NCBI RefSeq assembly: GCF_000741135.1
Contig: NZ_JGYU01000002.1
Span: forward strand, 334,985-398,984
From: Bifidobacterium choerinum
GTDB lineage: Bacteria; Actinomycetota; Actinomycetes; Actinomycetales; Bifidobacteriaceae
Length of the DNA: 64,000 nt
Direction: 5' to 3'
The position numbers were made by a program, and so were the translations under genes. Shown in pieces: positions 15,342-24,844 of the stretch. How positions within the stretch are numbered: position 1 is the first letter of the stretch; every line of letters starts with the position of its first letter. The notes under the pieces were generated by a model. That model did not search any database and was not told the DNA's origin. It saw only the letters and a program-made list of their open reading frames with translations.

Positions 15342-16745
15342 ATGGGAATGACACTGGCCGAAAAGGTCTGGGCTGATCATTTGGTACGCAAGGGCGACGA
15401 CGGCGCCCCCGACCTGCTGTACATCGACCTGATGCTCATGCACGAGGTGACGAGCCCGCAGGCCTTCGAGGGGCTGCGCCTCGCCGGCCGCACCCCGCGC
15501 CACGTCGACCAGCTCATCGCGACCGAGGATCACAACACGCCCACCGTCGACATCGACCGGCCGAACCCGGACGAGACGAGCGCGACGCAGCTGACGACGC
15601 TCGAGAAGAACTGCAAGGAGTTCGGCGTACGTCTGCACCCGCTCGGCGACGCCGACCAGGGCATCGTCCACGCGTTCGCGCCGATGCTCGGCCTGACGCA
15701 GCCGGGCATGACGATCGTGTGCGGCGACTCGCACACCTCGACGCACGGCGCGTTCGGCGCGCTCGCCTTCGGCATCGGCACCTCCGAGGTCGAGCATGTG
15801 ATGGCGACGCAGACACTCAGCCTCAAGCCGTTCAAGACGATGGCGATCAACATCGACGGCGATCTGCCGGCGGACGTCAGCGCGAAGGACATCATCCTCG
15901 CGATCATCGCGAAGATCGGCACCGGCGGCGGCCAGGGTTACGTGCTCGAATACCGCGGCAAGGCCATCGAGAACCTGTCGATGGACGCGCGCATGACGAT
16001 CTGCAACATGAGCATCGAGGCGGGCGCGCGTGCCGGCATGATCGCCCCCGACGAGACGACCTTCGCGTATCTCAAGGACCGTCCGCACGCGCCGAAGGGC
16101 GAGCTGTGGGACCAGGCGGTCGAGTACTGGAAGACGCTGAAGACCGACGACGACGCGCAGTTCGACGCCGAGGTCACGCTGCGCGCCGAGGACCTCGAGC
16201 CCTTCGTCACCTGGGGCACGAACCCCGGCCAGGGCGTGCCGATCTCCGGCAGCGTCCCGGCGCCCGAGGACTTCGCCGACGCGACCGAACGCGCCGCCGC
16301 CGAGCGCGCGCTCGACTACATGGGCCTCGAGGCGGGCACGCCGATCCGCGACATCCCGGTGGACACGGTGTTCATCGGCTCGTGCACGAACGGCCGCATC
16401 GAGGACCTGCGCATCGCCGCCGAGATCATGAAGGGCCACAAGAAGGCCGATTCGATCCACCGCGTGCTCGTCGTGCCGGCGTCCTCGCGCATCCGCCTGC
16501 AGGCGGAGGAGGAGGGCCTCGACCAGATCTTCAAGGGCTTCGGCGCCGAATGGCGCAACGCCGGCTGCTCGATGTGCCTCGGCATGAACCCGGACAAGCT
16601 CGTCGTCGGCGAACGTTCGATCTCCACGTCCAACCGCAACTTCGAGGGCCGTCAGGGCAAGGGCTCGCGCACGCATCTCGCGTCGCCGGCCGTGGCCGCC
16701 GCGACGGCGATCCGCGGCACGATCTCGACGCCCGCCGACCTGTAA
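15342..16745 (+). CDS. leuC: 3-isopropylmalate dehydratase large subunit
   Basis: A 467-residue aconitase-family subunit that, with LeuD, converts 2-isopropylmalate to 3-isopropylmalate in leucine synthesis. The 4Fe-4S cluster ligands appear as FIGSCTNGR (about residue 347) and [11 protein letters not shown] (about residues 406-416). The N-terminal [12 protein letters not shown] and [19 protein letters not shown] blocks are family signatures. The ribosome binding site GTAGGAGGAAG is strong. leuD follows after 25 bases. Regulation by the divergent IclR-type protein is inferred. Confidence 0.96.
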   Translation: MGMTLAEKVWADHLVRKGDDGAPDLLYIDLMLMHEVTSPQAFEGLRLAGRTPRHVDQLIATEDHNTPTVDIDRPNPDETSATQLTTLEKNCKEFGVRLHPLGDADQGIVHAFAPMLGLTQPGMTIVCGDSHTSTHGAFGALAFGIGTSEVEHVMATQTLSLKPFKTMAINIDGDLPADVSAKDIILAIIAKIGTGGGQGYVLEYRGKAIENLSMDARMTICNMSIEAGARAGMIAPDETTFAYLKDRPHAPKGELWDQAVEYWKTLKTDDDAQFDAEVTLRAEDLEPFVTWGTNPGQGVPISGSVPAPEDFADATERAAAERALDYMGLEAGTPIRDIPVDTVFIGSCTNGRIEDLRIAAEIMKGHKKADSIHRVLVVPASSRIRLQAEEEGLDQIFKGFGAEWRNAGCSMCLGMNPDKLVVGERSISTSNRNFEGRQGKGSRTHLASPAVAAATAIRGTISTPADL

Positions 16746-16770
16746 AGCATTCCAGAAAAGGACGTTAACG

Positions 16771-17451
16771 ATGGAAAAACTCACGACATTGACCGGAACC
16801 GGCGTCCCGCTGCGCCGTTCGAACGTCGACACCGACCAGATCATCCCGGCCGTATTCCTCAAGCGCGTGACGCGCACCGGATTCGACGACGCGCTGTTCT
16901 ACGCGTGGCGCCGCGACCCCGACTTCGTGCTCAACAAGCCGGAATACGCCGACGGCCAGATCCTCGTGGCGGGCCCCGACTTCGGCATCGGCTCGTCGCG
17001 CGAGCACGCCGTCTGGGCGCTGCATGACTACGGATTCCGCGTCGTCATCGCGTCGCGCTTCGCCGACATCTTCTACGGCAACACGGCGAAGAACGGCGTC
17101 CTCGCGGCGATCATGCCGCAGGAGAGCGTCGAGCTGCTGTGGAAGCTGCTCGAGGAGGAGCCAGGCCGTCAGATGACCGTCGACCTCGAGACGCGCACCG
17201 TGACCTGCGGCGACGTCGTGCTGCCCTTCGAGGTCAGCGACTACGTGCGCTGGCGTCTGATGAACGGCTACGACGACATCGACCTGACGCTGCAGCACGA
17301 GAACGACATCGCCGCCTACGAGGCGATGCGCGCCGAGCGCTTCCCGTTCAAGCCGAAGACGATCCCGGCGCTGCACGAGCCGGAGCAGCCGATCGAATCG
17401 GCGCGCGAGCCGCAGACCGACGATTGGGACGGCCCGATCGGCGTACGCTGA
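16771..17451 (+). CDS. leuD: 3-isopropylmalate dehydratase small subunit
   Basis: A 226-residue swivel-domain partner of LeuC. It opens with the typical [22 protein letters not shown] block and contains [17 protein letters not shown], the substrate-binding signature. Length and position right after leuC are as expected. AAGGACG upstream serves as the ribosome binding site. The two subunits form a soluble heterodimer. Confidence 0.96.
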   Translation: MEKLTTLTGTGVPLRRSNVDTDQIIPAVFLKRVTRTGFDDALFYAWRRDPDFVLNKPEYADGQILVAGPDFGIGSSREHAVWALHDYGFRVVIASRFADIFYGNTAKNGVLAAIMPQESVELLWKLLEEEPGRQMTVDLETRTVTCGDVVLPFEVSDYVRWRLMNGYDDIDLTLQHENDIAAYEAMRAERFPFKPKTIPALHEPEQPIESAREPQTDDWDGPIGVR

Positions 17452-17528
17452 GACGAACGTATAATGGGCGCGGCGGGCAGCGCTGGCCGCGCCCGCGAAC
17501 GAAGTCGTCACCAAGTGAAGGAGCAGCG

Positions 17529-17807
17529 ATGGCGGATGCGATTGTGTTGATCACGACGGACAGCGATATGGTCGGCGATGCCGCGAAGCGCATCGTCGAA
17601 CTCGACGGTGTGCGCGACGTCTACTCGGTGGCCGGCGATGTCGACCTCGTGGCCGTCGTCTCCGCCGACCGTTTCGAGAACCTCGCGCAGATCATCCCCG
17701 AAGGCATCGCGAAGGTGGACGGCGTCGCCGCCACGCAGACGCTGATGGCCTTCCGCACGTATTCGAAGGAGGACGAGGAGGCCGCCTTCGACCTCGGCGG
17801 CGACTGA
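17529..17807 (+). CDS. Stand-alone Lrp/AsnC ligand-binding (RAM) domain protein
   Basis: A 92-residue protein that matches only the C-terminal sensing domain of Lrp/AsnC regulators: MADAIVLITTDSD...GVRDVYSVAGDVDLVAVV followed by T.TLMAFRTY. The DNA-binding helix-turn-helix half is absent and no frame upstream encodes it. Such single-domain proteins can bind amino acids or modify full-length Lrp relatives. It starts at ATG 17529 after AAGGAGCAG, 77 bases after leuD, and may share its transcript. A 28-bp hairpin follows. Confidence 0.82.
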   Translation: MADAIVLITTDSDMVGDAAKRIVELDGVRDVYSVAGDVDLVAVVSADRFENLAQIIPEGIAKVDGVAATQTLMAFRTYSKEDEEAAFDLGGD

Positions 17808-17822
17808 CCGCCCGTACATGAC

Positions 17823-17902
17823 TCGTCGGATATGCGAAGCCGGCGGCCGTGTCCCGTGCATCCGCACGACGGATACGGCCGCCGGCTTCGCATATCCGAC
17901 GA
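17823..17902. terminator. 28-bp perfect inverted repeat between convergent genes
   Basis: Arms 17823-17850 and 17875-17902 are exact complements around a 24-base loop. It can end both the leuCD-RAM transcript and the minus-strand oxidoreductase transcript. Confidence 0.7.
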
Positions 17903-17914
17903 CGATGGCGCCCG

Positions 17915-19261
17915 TCAGTCGTCCTGCTCGGCGACGGCCTTCGCCGCGATGGCGCCGACGTAGTAGATCGGCTGGTCGAAGTTCGGCTGGAACAGGAAGT
18001 CGACGTTGGCGAGCATGTCGATCGTGAACCTCGCCTGGATCGCCACCGACACGGCGTTCGCGGCGCCGGAGACGTCGACCGACGAGCAGAACTGCGCGCC
18101 CTTGACGAGCCGCGTGCTCGGATCCCAGGTCAGGATCGACGTGACCGGAGCCGTCGTCGTCATGAAGGCGGGGCGGTAGTCCTCGACGAGTTCTGTCGAA
18201 CGGATGTCCATGCCGCGGCGGTCGGCGTCGCCCTGCGTCAGGCCGGACGCGGAGAGCGACAGGTCGTAGAGCTGCACGGCGCTCGTCGCCTGCGTGCCCA
18301 TGTACTTGCGCGTCGGCCGTTCGATGTTCGCGCCGACGAGCATGCCCTGGCGCACGGCGTTCGTCGCGAGCGGGATGTAGTCGTGCGCACCGGTCGGGTT
18401 GTACAGGATGGTCGCGCTGTCGCCGGCCGCATACACGTAGGGCGTCGACGTCTGCATGTATTCGTTCGTGATGATCGCGCCGTTGTCCATCATGTCGAGC
18501 TGTCCGCGCACGAGGTCGGTGTTCGGCAGGAACCCGACCGCGAGCACGGCGAACTGCGCCGTGTATTCGCCCTGGTCGGTGACGACGGTGACCGTGTCGT
18601 CCTCGTCGTCGCGGAAGGCGACGACCTTCTCGCCGAGCGCGAGCGTCACGCCGTGCGCACGGTAGCGTTCCTCCACCTGATCGGTGATCGGCTTGTCGAA
18701 GTTGTTGGCGAGCACGCGGTCGGCGGCGTCGACGAGCGTCGTCTCGACGCCGACGTCGCTGAACTGCTCGGCGAGTTCGGCGCCGATGTAGCCGGCGCCG
18801 ACGACGACGACCGATTTCGCGTCCGTCGAACGCTCCTTGAGCTCGACCGCGTCGTCCCAGTTCTTGCACAGCTGCACGCGCTTCGAATCGATGCCCGGGA
18901 TCGACGGCACGACCGGGCGCGAGCCGGTCGTCACGACGAGCTTGTCGAACGGCAGCGTCGCCGTGTCGCCGGTCTCGAGATCGCGGTACTCGAGCGTCTT
19001 CTCGGCGACGTGCACGTCGGTGACGTCGGTGCGCATGTGCATCGTCGCGCCGGCCGCCTCGAGCTGCGCGGGCGACGAGTAGAACATCTTCTTCGGATCG
19101 GACACATGGTCGCCGACCCACAGCGCGATGCCGCACGAGAGGAACGACACGGTGGCGTTGCGTTCGAAGACCTGCACATCCCAGTCCGGGTGCGCGTGCA
19201 GGATCGACGTCGCGGCGAAGGTGCCCGCGTGCGTGCAGCCGATGATTGCGACAGTGGTCAT
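17915..19261 (-). CDS. NADH oxidase-like FAD/NAD(P)-disulfide oxidoreductase
   Basis: A 448-residue flavoprotein of the NADH oxidase / CoA-disulfide reductase branch. FAD binding at the N-terminus (VAIIGCTHAGTFAA), the redox Cys in FLSCGIALWVGD near residue 42, the NADH-binding VVVGAGYIGAELAEQF near residue 160, and the FAD-contacting YVYAAGDSAT near residue 275 are all visible. The single active Cys fits a water-forming NADH oxidase that removes oxygen and recycles NAD+, but CoA-disulfide or polysulfide reduction cannot be excluded. Start ATG 19261 follows GAAGGAG. It is convergent with the leuCD unit. Confidence 0.87.
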   Translation of the reverse strand: MTTVAIIGCTHAGTFAATSILHAHPDWDVQVFERNATVSFLSCGIALWVGDHVSDPKKMFYSSPAQLEAAGATMHMRTDVTDVHVAEKTLEYRDLETGDTATLPFDKLVVTTGSRPVVPSIPGIDSKRVQLCKNWDDAVELKERSTDAKSVVVVGAGYIGAELAEQFSDVGVETTLVDAADRVLANNFDKPITDQVEERYRAHGVTLALGEKVVAFRDDEDDTVTVVTDQGEYTAQFAVLAVGFLPNTDLVRGQLDMMDNGAIITNEYMQTSTPYVYAAGDSATILYNPTGAHDYIPLATNAVRQGMLVGANIERPTRKYMGTQATSAVQLYDLSLSASGLTQGDADRRGMDIRSTELVEDYRPAFMTTTAPVTSILTWDPSTRLVKGAQFCSSVDVSGAANAVSVAIQARFTIDMLANVDFLFQPNFDQPIYYVGAIAAKAVAEQDD

Positions 19262-19591
19262 GAAAGTCTCCTTCGATGGTCGTGACATGGCCGTCCGATG
19301 CGCCTCGCGTGGCGGGCGGCCGGTCGCTGTCTTCCGATGATAGGTGCGCCGCGACGGCCGCGACGCGGTTTTGCGCGCAACGCCGAGCGCGGGCGTCACG
19401 CGCGCCGCACGCGAGGCCCCGGCGACTTACATGCCTTATGGCACAATGAAAGGCTGATGGGTGACGGCGCGGACGGCCGCGGAAATAAAAACGGCGACGC
19501 GCAGGTAGATATACAGAAAGACGAATGAACTTACTCGGGAGACGCCGCGTTGCACCTCCCGCAGCAGCGACAAGACACGAAAGAGGTAGAC
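19262..19591. other. Intergenic region with murA promoter and a short possible leader ORF
   Basis: CACAAT at about 19442-19447 is a likely -10 box. Downstream, ATG 19457 opens a 23-codon frame ending at 19528 (MGDGADGRGNKNGDAQ...), whose TGA overlaps an ATG that opens a second 27-codon frame ending just inside murA. Neither is recognised; they may only be leader sequence. Confidence 0.4.
19457..19528 (+). CDS. Possible 23-aa leader peptide upstream of murA
   Basis: A frame of 23 codons, nine bases after a CACAAT -10-like box, hydrophilic and Gly/Asp-rich, ending in an ATGA overlap. The leaderless spacing matches other genes here, but there is no conservation evidence, so it is listed as tentative. 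Confidence 0.25.
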   Translation: MGDGADGRGNKNGDAQVDIQKDE

Positions 19592-20917
19592 GTGGCCGAA
19601 CATACTGATGACGTGCTGCACGTCGTTGGCGGCAAACCGCTCAACGGAACGATCAAGGTCCGCGGAGCCAAGAACTTCGTCAGCAAGGCGATGGTCGCCG
19701 CGCTGCTCGCGCCGGGCACGAGCGTGCTCAAGAACGTGCCGGAGATCCGCGACGTGCACGTCGTCTCCGACCTGCTGCGCCTGCACGGCGTGAACGTGGA
19801 CGTTGACGGATCCGAGGGCGTCGTGACGATCGACGCGACGAACGTGCAGCTCGCCGACGTCGCCGACGTCGACACGCTCTCCGGTTCGAGCCGCATCCCG
19901 ATCCTGTTCTCCGGCCCGCTGCTGCACCGCCTCGGCGAGGCCTTCATCCCGGCGCTCGGCGGCTGCAACATCGGCGGACGCCCGATCGATTTCCATCTCG
20001 AGACGCTGCGCAAGCTCGGCGCCGACGTGGACAAGGAGCACAAGGACGGCATCCACATCACGGCGCCGAACGGCCTGCACGGCGCGAAGATCCATCTGCC
20101 GTACCCGTCGGTCGGCGCGACCGAGCAGACGCTGCTCGCCGCCGTGCTCGCGGACGGCAAGACCGAACTGTCCGGCGCGGCGACCGAGCCGGAGATCATG
20201 GATCTCGTGGCCGTGCTGCAGAAAATGGGCGCGATCATCTCAGTGGACGTCGACCGCACGTTCCGCATCGAAGGCGTCAAGGAGCTCAAGGGCTACACGC
20301 ACACGGCGCTCACCGACCGCATCGAGGCGGCGAGCTGGGCCTCGGCGGCGCTCGCGACGCACGGCGACATCTTCGTCAAGGGCGCGACGCAGCCGGAGAT
20401 GATGACCTTCCTCAACGTGTTCCGCAAGATCGGCGGCGAGTTCGACATCACCGACCGCGGCATCCGCTTCTGGCATCCGGGCGGCGACCTCAAGCCGGTC
20501 GCGATCGAGACCGACGTGCACCCGGGCTTCATGACCGATTGGCAGCAGCCGCTCGTCGTGGCGCTCACGCAGGCCAACGGCCTGAGCATCGTGCATGAGA
20601 CCGTCTACGAGAACCGTTTCGGCTTCACGAAGCCGCTCGTGCAGATGGGCGCGACGATTCAGCTGTACCGTGAATGCCTCGGTTCGCTGCCGTGCCGGTT
20701 CCAGCAGCGCAACTACAAGCATTCGGCCGTCATCTTCGGGCCGACGCCGCTCGAGGGGCGCGACATCGACGTGCCGGATCTGCGCGGCGGATTCAGCCAT
20801 CTGATCGCGGCGCTCACAGCGAAGGGCCCCTCCGACGTGCGCGGCATCAGCCTCATCGACCGTGGCTACGCGGACTTCCGCGGCAAGCTCACCGCGCTCG
20901 GCGCGCAGATCGACTGA
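19592..20917 (+). CDS. murA: UDP-N-acetylglucosamine 1-carboxyvinyltransferase
   Basis: A 441-residue EPSP-synthase-fold enzyme catalysing the first step of peptidoglycan precursor synthesis, transfer of enolpyruvate to UDP-GlcNAc. The Lys-Asn pair in VRGAKNFVSKAM (about residues 23-34) and the active-site Cys in GGCNIGGRPIDFHLETL are both present; the Cys makes the enzyme potentially fosfomycin-sensitive. GTG 19592 was chosen because GAGGTAG lies just before it; a TTG at 19550 is less likely. plsC and gpsA follow on the same strand, each with its own promoter signals. Confidence 0.92.
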   Translation: MAEHTDDVLHVVGGKPLNGTIKVRGAKNFVSKAMVAALLAPGTSVLKNVPEIRDVHVVSDLLRLHGVNVDVDGSEGVVTIDATNVQLADVADVDTLSGSSRIPILFSGPLLHRLGEAFIPALGGCNIGGRPIDFHLETLRKLGADVDKEHKDGIHITAPNGLHGAKIHLPYPSVGATEQTLLAAVLADGKTELSGAATEPEIMDLVAVLQKMGAIISVDVDRTFRIEGVKELKGYTHTALTDRIEAASWASAALATHGDIFVKGATQPEMMTFLNVFRKIGGEFDITDRGIRFWHPGGDLKPVAIETDVHPGFMTDWQQPLVVALTQANGLSIVHETVYENRFGFTKPLVQMGATIQLYRECLGSLPCRFQQRNYKHSAVIFGPTPLEGRDIDVPDLRGGFSHLIAALTAKGPSDVRGISLIDRGYADFRGKLTALGAQID

Positions 20918-20958
20918 TCGCGAGGGCTTCGGCCCACGATCACATACTTGTACCGCAT

Positions 20959-20990
20959 GCCGGCCGGCTAGTTTCGTCCCAGCCGGCCGG
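20959..20990 (+). terminator. Hairpin after murA
   Basis: GCCGGCCGGCT (20959-20969) pairs with AGCCGGCCGG (20981-20990), about 40 bases after the murA stop. Confidence 0.55.
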
Positions 20991-20993
20991 TTC

Positions 20994-21076
20994 TGCGTAT
21001 GTGTGCGCTGTGCGGGACGCTGGGGGGCGGTTTGGTGACTCGGGGTGCGTATGTGTGCGCTGTGCGGGACGCTGGG
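20994..21076 (+). repeat. 31-bp direct repeat, two copies
   Basis: The 31-base sequence starting TGCGTATGTGTGCGC and ending GACGCTGGG occurs identically at 20994-21024 and 21046-21076, 52 bases apart, between murA and plsC. Confidence 0.75.
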
Positions 21077-21108
21077 AGAGCCGCGCCGGTTAAGTACGGT
21101 TCTCGGGG

Positions 21109-21114
21109 CACAAT
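21109..21114 (+). promoter_or_regulatory. -10 element of leaderless plsC promoter
   Basis: CACAAT ends six bases before ATG 21121 with only a G run between. Confidence 0.45.
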
Positions 21115-21120
21115 GGGGGC

Positions 21121-22077
21121 ATGGCATCCAAAGGCAAACCTTCACCGCGCTCGGCCGTCGAACCGCTGAGCAACAAACAGGTCGCCCGACTCGCGGCCGA
21201 ATACGATCTCGTCGATCCGACACGGCCGTTCCCGACCGGTCGCATCCGCCCGAACCAGAAGGAGATCGACGAACTCAACCCGAAGACCACGCACCGTCTC
21301 GTTGAAGGCGCGGCGAAGGTGCTGCGCGCGAGCTGCAAGGTGCGCGCATGGGGATTGGACAACGTGCCGGTCGAAGGCTCCTACATCACGGCAGCCACGC
21401 ATGTGACGCAGTTCGACGTCTTCGTGCCGATGGTCGCGATGTTCCAGATGGGGCGGCGCCCCCGCTACATGGCGAAGGCCGAGATGGGCAAGTGGCCGAT
21501 CATCGGCAAATGGTTCCGCGCCGTCGGCATGCAGCCGGTGCCGCGCCGCAGCGGCAAGGCGCGTCAGATCGAGGAGGAGTCGATCAACATCCTCACCTCC
21601 GGCCACGCGCTGACGATCTGGCCGGAGGGCACCGTCACGCGCGACCCGAAGAAATGGCCGATGAGCATGAAGAACGGCATCGGCTTCATCGCGCTCGAGG
21701 CCTCGCGCCGTGTCGGCCATCAGATCCCGCTGTTCTGCGCCGTGACCTGGGGTGCCGCGAGCATCAACCACTGGTGGCCGTGGCCGCGCAAGAACGTCGT
21801 CATGTGCTACGACACGCGCCTCGACTACGCCGACCTGCTCGCCCACGCCGACCAGTGGGGCGACGAGCCGCCGGCCGAACTCGCCAACGAGCTCGCGCGC
21901 CGCGTGCGCGTGCGCATGAAGGAGGTCATGGCGAACATCCGCGGCGTCGACGCGCCGGATGAGTTCTTCGACTACCGCATCATGAAGGAGGTGCCCGAAG
22001 TCGCTCCCTTCACCGATCCGCATCTCGTCGACGAGCGTGCGCTCGCCAAGGACGGCGACGCGCCGGCCGCCGAATAA
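21121..22077 (+). CDS. plsC: 1-acyl-sn-glycerol-3-phosphate acyltransferase family protein
   Basis: A 318-residue acyltransferase of the PlsC/LPLAT family. The catalytic HX4D motif is HVTQFD in AATHVTQFDVFVPM (about residue 97), and the acceptor-binding block is IWPEGTVTRD (about residue 165), equivalent to FPEGTRS. It probably adds the second acyl chain in phosphatidic acid synthesis at the membrane. A roughly 60-residue hydrophilic N-terminal extension precedes the domain. gpsA, which supplies glycerol-3-phosphate, is the next gene, in line with a phospholipid role. Confidence 0.86.
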   Translation: MASKGKPSPRSAVEPLSNKQVARLAAEYDLVDPTRPFPTGRIRPNQKEIDELNPKTTHRLVEGAAKVLRASCKVRAWGLDNVPVEGSYITAATHVTQFDVFVPMVAMFQMGRRPRYMAKAEMGKWPIIGKWFRAVGMQPVPRRSGKARQIEEESINILTSGHALTIWPEGTVTRDPKKWPMSMKNGIGFIALEASRRVGHQIPLFCAVTWGAASINHWWPWPRKNVVMCYDTRLDYADLLAHADQWGDEPPAELANELARRVRVRMKEVMANIRGVDAPDEFFDYRIMKEVPEVAPFTDPHLVDERALAKDGDAPAAE

Positions 22078-22219
22078 CGCGCCAAGAGCGAAATCGAACA
22101 TGCCGGCGCGACAGCGGCAACAATAGAGAGCAGACGAATCCGCGGGGCCGTGCCATCGATGCCCGGCCCCGTCACCGATCACAGATGCCGGCGCGCATGC
22201 GCGGCGGAAGGAGCACGAT

Positions 22220-23218
22220 ATGGCGAACATCACGGTTCTGGGCGCGGGCGCCTGGGGAACGGCCTTCGGACAGGTCCTCGCGGACGCGGGCAACGACGTG
22301 ACGATGTGGGCGATCGAACCGGAGATCGTCAAGGCGATCCGGACCGAGCGCCGCAACCCGGTGCGTCTGCCGAGCGTCGAGAAGCTGCCGGACAACATGA
22401 CGGCGACCGGCGACCGCGCCGAAGCGGTCGCGCACGCCGACGTCGTCGTCGTCGCGATCGCCGCGCAGGTCGCACGCAAGGCGCTCGAGGAGTTCAAGGG
22501 ACTGCTGCCGGACGAGGCGCTCGTCGTCTCGCTGATGAAGGGCATCGAGAAGGACACCGGCAAGCGCATGGACCAGGTCGTCGAAGAGGCGCTCGACCTG
22601 CCGGCCAACCGCTTCCTCGCCGTGTCCGGACCGAACCTGAGCAAGCAGGTCGCCGCACGCGAACCAGCCGCGACCGTCGTCGGCTGCACCGACATCGACA
22701 ACGCGCGCGCGTTCGCGAAGATGTGCACGACCGACTACTTCAAGGCCTTCATCACGGCCGACGTCATCGGCCTCGAACTGTGCGGGTCGCTCAAGAACGT
22801 CGTCGCGCTCGCCGTCGGCATGTCGCACGGCGCCGGCTACGGCGAGAACACGGCCGCGATGATCGAGACGCGCGGCCTGACCGAGATCAAGGAGGTCGGC
22901 ACCGAGGCGGGCGCGCTGCCGGAGACCTTCTACGGCCTCGCCGGCGTCGGCGACCTCATCGCTACCTGTGGCTCGCCGCTGTCGCGCAACTACACCTTCG
23001 GCTACAACCTCGGCAAGGGCATGAGCGTCGACGAGGCGACGAAGGCCAGCAACGGCGTCGCCGAAGGCGTCGCGACCGCGTCCGCCGTCGTCGCGCTCGG
23101 CGAGAAGTACCATGTGGAGACTCCGCTCGCGAAGGCCGTGACGCGTGTGCTCGACGACGGCATCTCCTTCAATCAGATGATCGCCGAGATGTTCCCGAAG
23201 GACATCACCGTCGAATGA
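22220..23218 (+). CDS. gpsA: Glycerol-3-phosphate dehydrogenase [NAD(P)+]
   Basis: A 332-residue soluble enzyme reducing dihydroxyacetone phosphate to sn-glycerol-3-phosphate for phospholipids. The Rossmann motif GAGAWGTAFGQ opens the protein, and the C-terminal domain has KNVVALAVGMSHGAGYGENT, holding the catalytic Lys. Length is standard. GGAAGGAG precedes ATG 22220. It follows plsC by about 140 bases and ends convergent with ddl. Confidence 0.95.
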   Translation: MANITVLGAGAWGTAFGQVLADAGNDVTMWAIEPEIVKAIRTERRNPVRLPSVEKLPDNMTATGDRAEAVAHADVVVVAIAAQVARKALEEFKGLLPDEALVVSLMKGIEKDTGKRMDQVVEEALDLPANRFLAVSGPNLSKQVAAREPAATVVGCTDIDNARAFAKMCTTDYFKAFITADVIGLELCGSLKNVVALAVGMSHGAGYGENTAAMIETRGLTEIKEVGTEAGALPETFYGLAGVGDLIATCGSPLSRNYTFGYNLGKGMSVDEATKASNGVAEGVATASAVVALGEKYHVETPLAKAVTRVLDDGISFNQMIAEMFPKDITVE

Positions 23219-23253
23219 TCAGCTGATCGAGCGTAGACAACGCGGACAAAGCA

Positions 23254-23291
23254 GGAGGGCCGTGCGCAGCATCCGCTGTGCACGGCCCTCC
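23254..23291. terminator. 12-bp hairpin between gpsA and ddl
   Basis: GGAGGGCCGTGC (23254-23265) pairs with GCACGGCCCTCC (23280-23291); likely bidirectional. Confidence 0.6.
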
Positions 23292-23321
23292 GTTGTATTC
23301 GCGTGGCGACCGCGGGCGCCG

Positions 23322-24491
23322 TCAGCGGCCCAGTGCGCCTTCGATGAGCAATGTCACCATGTCCGGGAACGGGATGCCGGTGGCCTCCCACGCCTTCGGG
23401 AACAGCGAGATCGATGTGCAGCCGGGGAAGGTGTTGATCTCGTTGACGAGGACGTCGCCCTCGGCCGTCACGAAGGTGTCGACACGGCTCAGGCCGGTGC
23501 CGTCGACGGCGTTGAACGCGCGCACGGCGGTGTCGCGGACGCGTTCGATCAGCTCGTCGGACAGCTTCGGCGGGATCTCGGTGTGGCTCGCCTGTGCATC
23601 CATGTACTTGCTGTCGAAATCGTAGAACTGGTCGGCGCCGTCCTCGCGCTTGTCGAGCACGACCTCGCCGGGCAGGCTCGCGCGCGCCGCGTCGGTCGGC
23701 TTCGGGCGGATGACGCCGCATTCGATCTCGCGCGCGTCGATGCCCTGCTCGATGAGCACGCGCCAGTCGTGCAGGCTCGCCTCGTAGACGGCGGCGGCGA
23801 GCGCCTCCGGATCGTCGATGCGTTCGACCTTCGTGACACCGAAGCTCGAGCCGGCGCGCGACGGCTTGACGAACAGCGGCCAGGCGAGTCCGGCCTCGTG
23901 GACGAGGCCGAGGAAGGCCTCGCCGTCGGCGGCGAAACGGTCGGAGGCGTCGAAGTTCCGCGCGTCGATCGTGATGCCGGGGGCGACCGGGATGCCGGCG
24001 GCGTCCAGCAGCACCTTTGTGTAGTGCTTGTCCATGCACGCCGCCGAGGCGAGCACGCCGCAGCCGACGTAGGGGACGCCCATCATCTCGAAGAGCCCCT
24101 GGATCGTGCCGTCCTCGCCGTAGGGTCCGTGCAGCGCCGGGATGACGACGTCGATGTGGCCGAGCGAGACGAGCGTGCCGTCGGCGTCCTTCGCGCGGAA
24201 GCCGTCGGAGCCCTGGCCGATGTCGAGGACGACGTCGCGCGAGCCTTCGACGCGTTCGACCTGCGGCAGGCCGTGCGCGAGGTCCCAGTCGAGCGGGTCG
24301 GCGCCGTCGGTGATCCATGCGCCGTCCTTCGTGATGCCGATGAGGACCGGCTCGAACTTCGTCCGGTCGAGCGCGCGCAGGAACGTGGCGGCCGTGATGC
24401 AGGAGATCGAATGCTCGTCCGCCTTGCCGCCGTATATGACGGCGACGCGTGTGCGGTCGGTGGTTACGTGCTGGGGCGTCGGTTCGGACAT
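23322..24491 (-). CDS. ddl: D-alanine--D-alanine ligase
   Basis: A 389-residue ATP-grasp ligase forming D-Ala-D-Ala for peptidoglycan. The N-terminal VIYGGKADEHSISC equals the family's GGxSxEHxVS block; HGPYGEDGTIQGLFEM, PLFVKPSRAGSSFGV and VNEINTFPGCTSISLFPK are the later ligase signatures. Start ATG 24491 has AGAGGTG upstream; a GTG two codons earlier is possible. With murA in the same region this is a cell-wall neighbourhood, though the two genes are not co-transcribed. Confidence 0.93.
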   Translation of the reverse strand: MSEPTPQHVTTDRTRVAVIYGGKADEHSISCITAATFLRALDRTKFEPVLIGITKDGAWITDGADPLDWDLAHGLPQVERVEGSRDVVLDIGQGSDGFRAKDADGTLVSLGHIDVVIPALHGPYGEDGTIQGLFEMMGVPYVGCGVLASAACMDKHYTKVLLDAAGIPVAPGITIDARNFDASDRFAADGEAFLGLVHEAGLAWPLFVKPSRAGSSFGVTKVERIDDPEALAAAVYEASLHDWRVLIEQGIDAREIECGVIRPKPTDAARASLPGEVVLDKREDGADQFYDFDSKYMDAQASHTEIPPKLSDELIERVRDTAVRAFNAVDGTGLSRVDTFVTAEGDVLVNEINTFPGCTSISLFPKAWEATGIPFPDMVTLLIEGALGR

Positions 24492-24844
24492 GGTCACCTC
24501 TGTGCTGGAACGTCAGGATCTACAACGTCTTCAGCCTACTCGTACGCCGGTAACTGAAGACGCCCGCGAAGCGTCCTGCGGTCCACGGCGTACAGGCCGT
24601 GCACGTCCGGTCGGGCCGATGGGTGGACCGGCGATATCTCATAGGTCAGAACGGACGCCTGCGGCGCGTCGCGCTTCGATACACTGGTGCCATTCGCGCG
24701 CGTGAACGTAACGTGCTCGTCATGGCCATTGCCGAACGCCGCCGAACTACGACGTCGATGATGCCTGCCGCATCGCGACGGGACGGCCATGCCGCGTCAT
24801 GCGACGCCGGCCGTCCGGCCGACCAGGAAAGGGAAGACACCATA

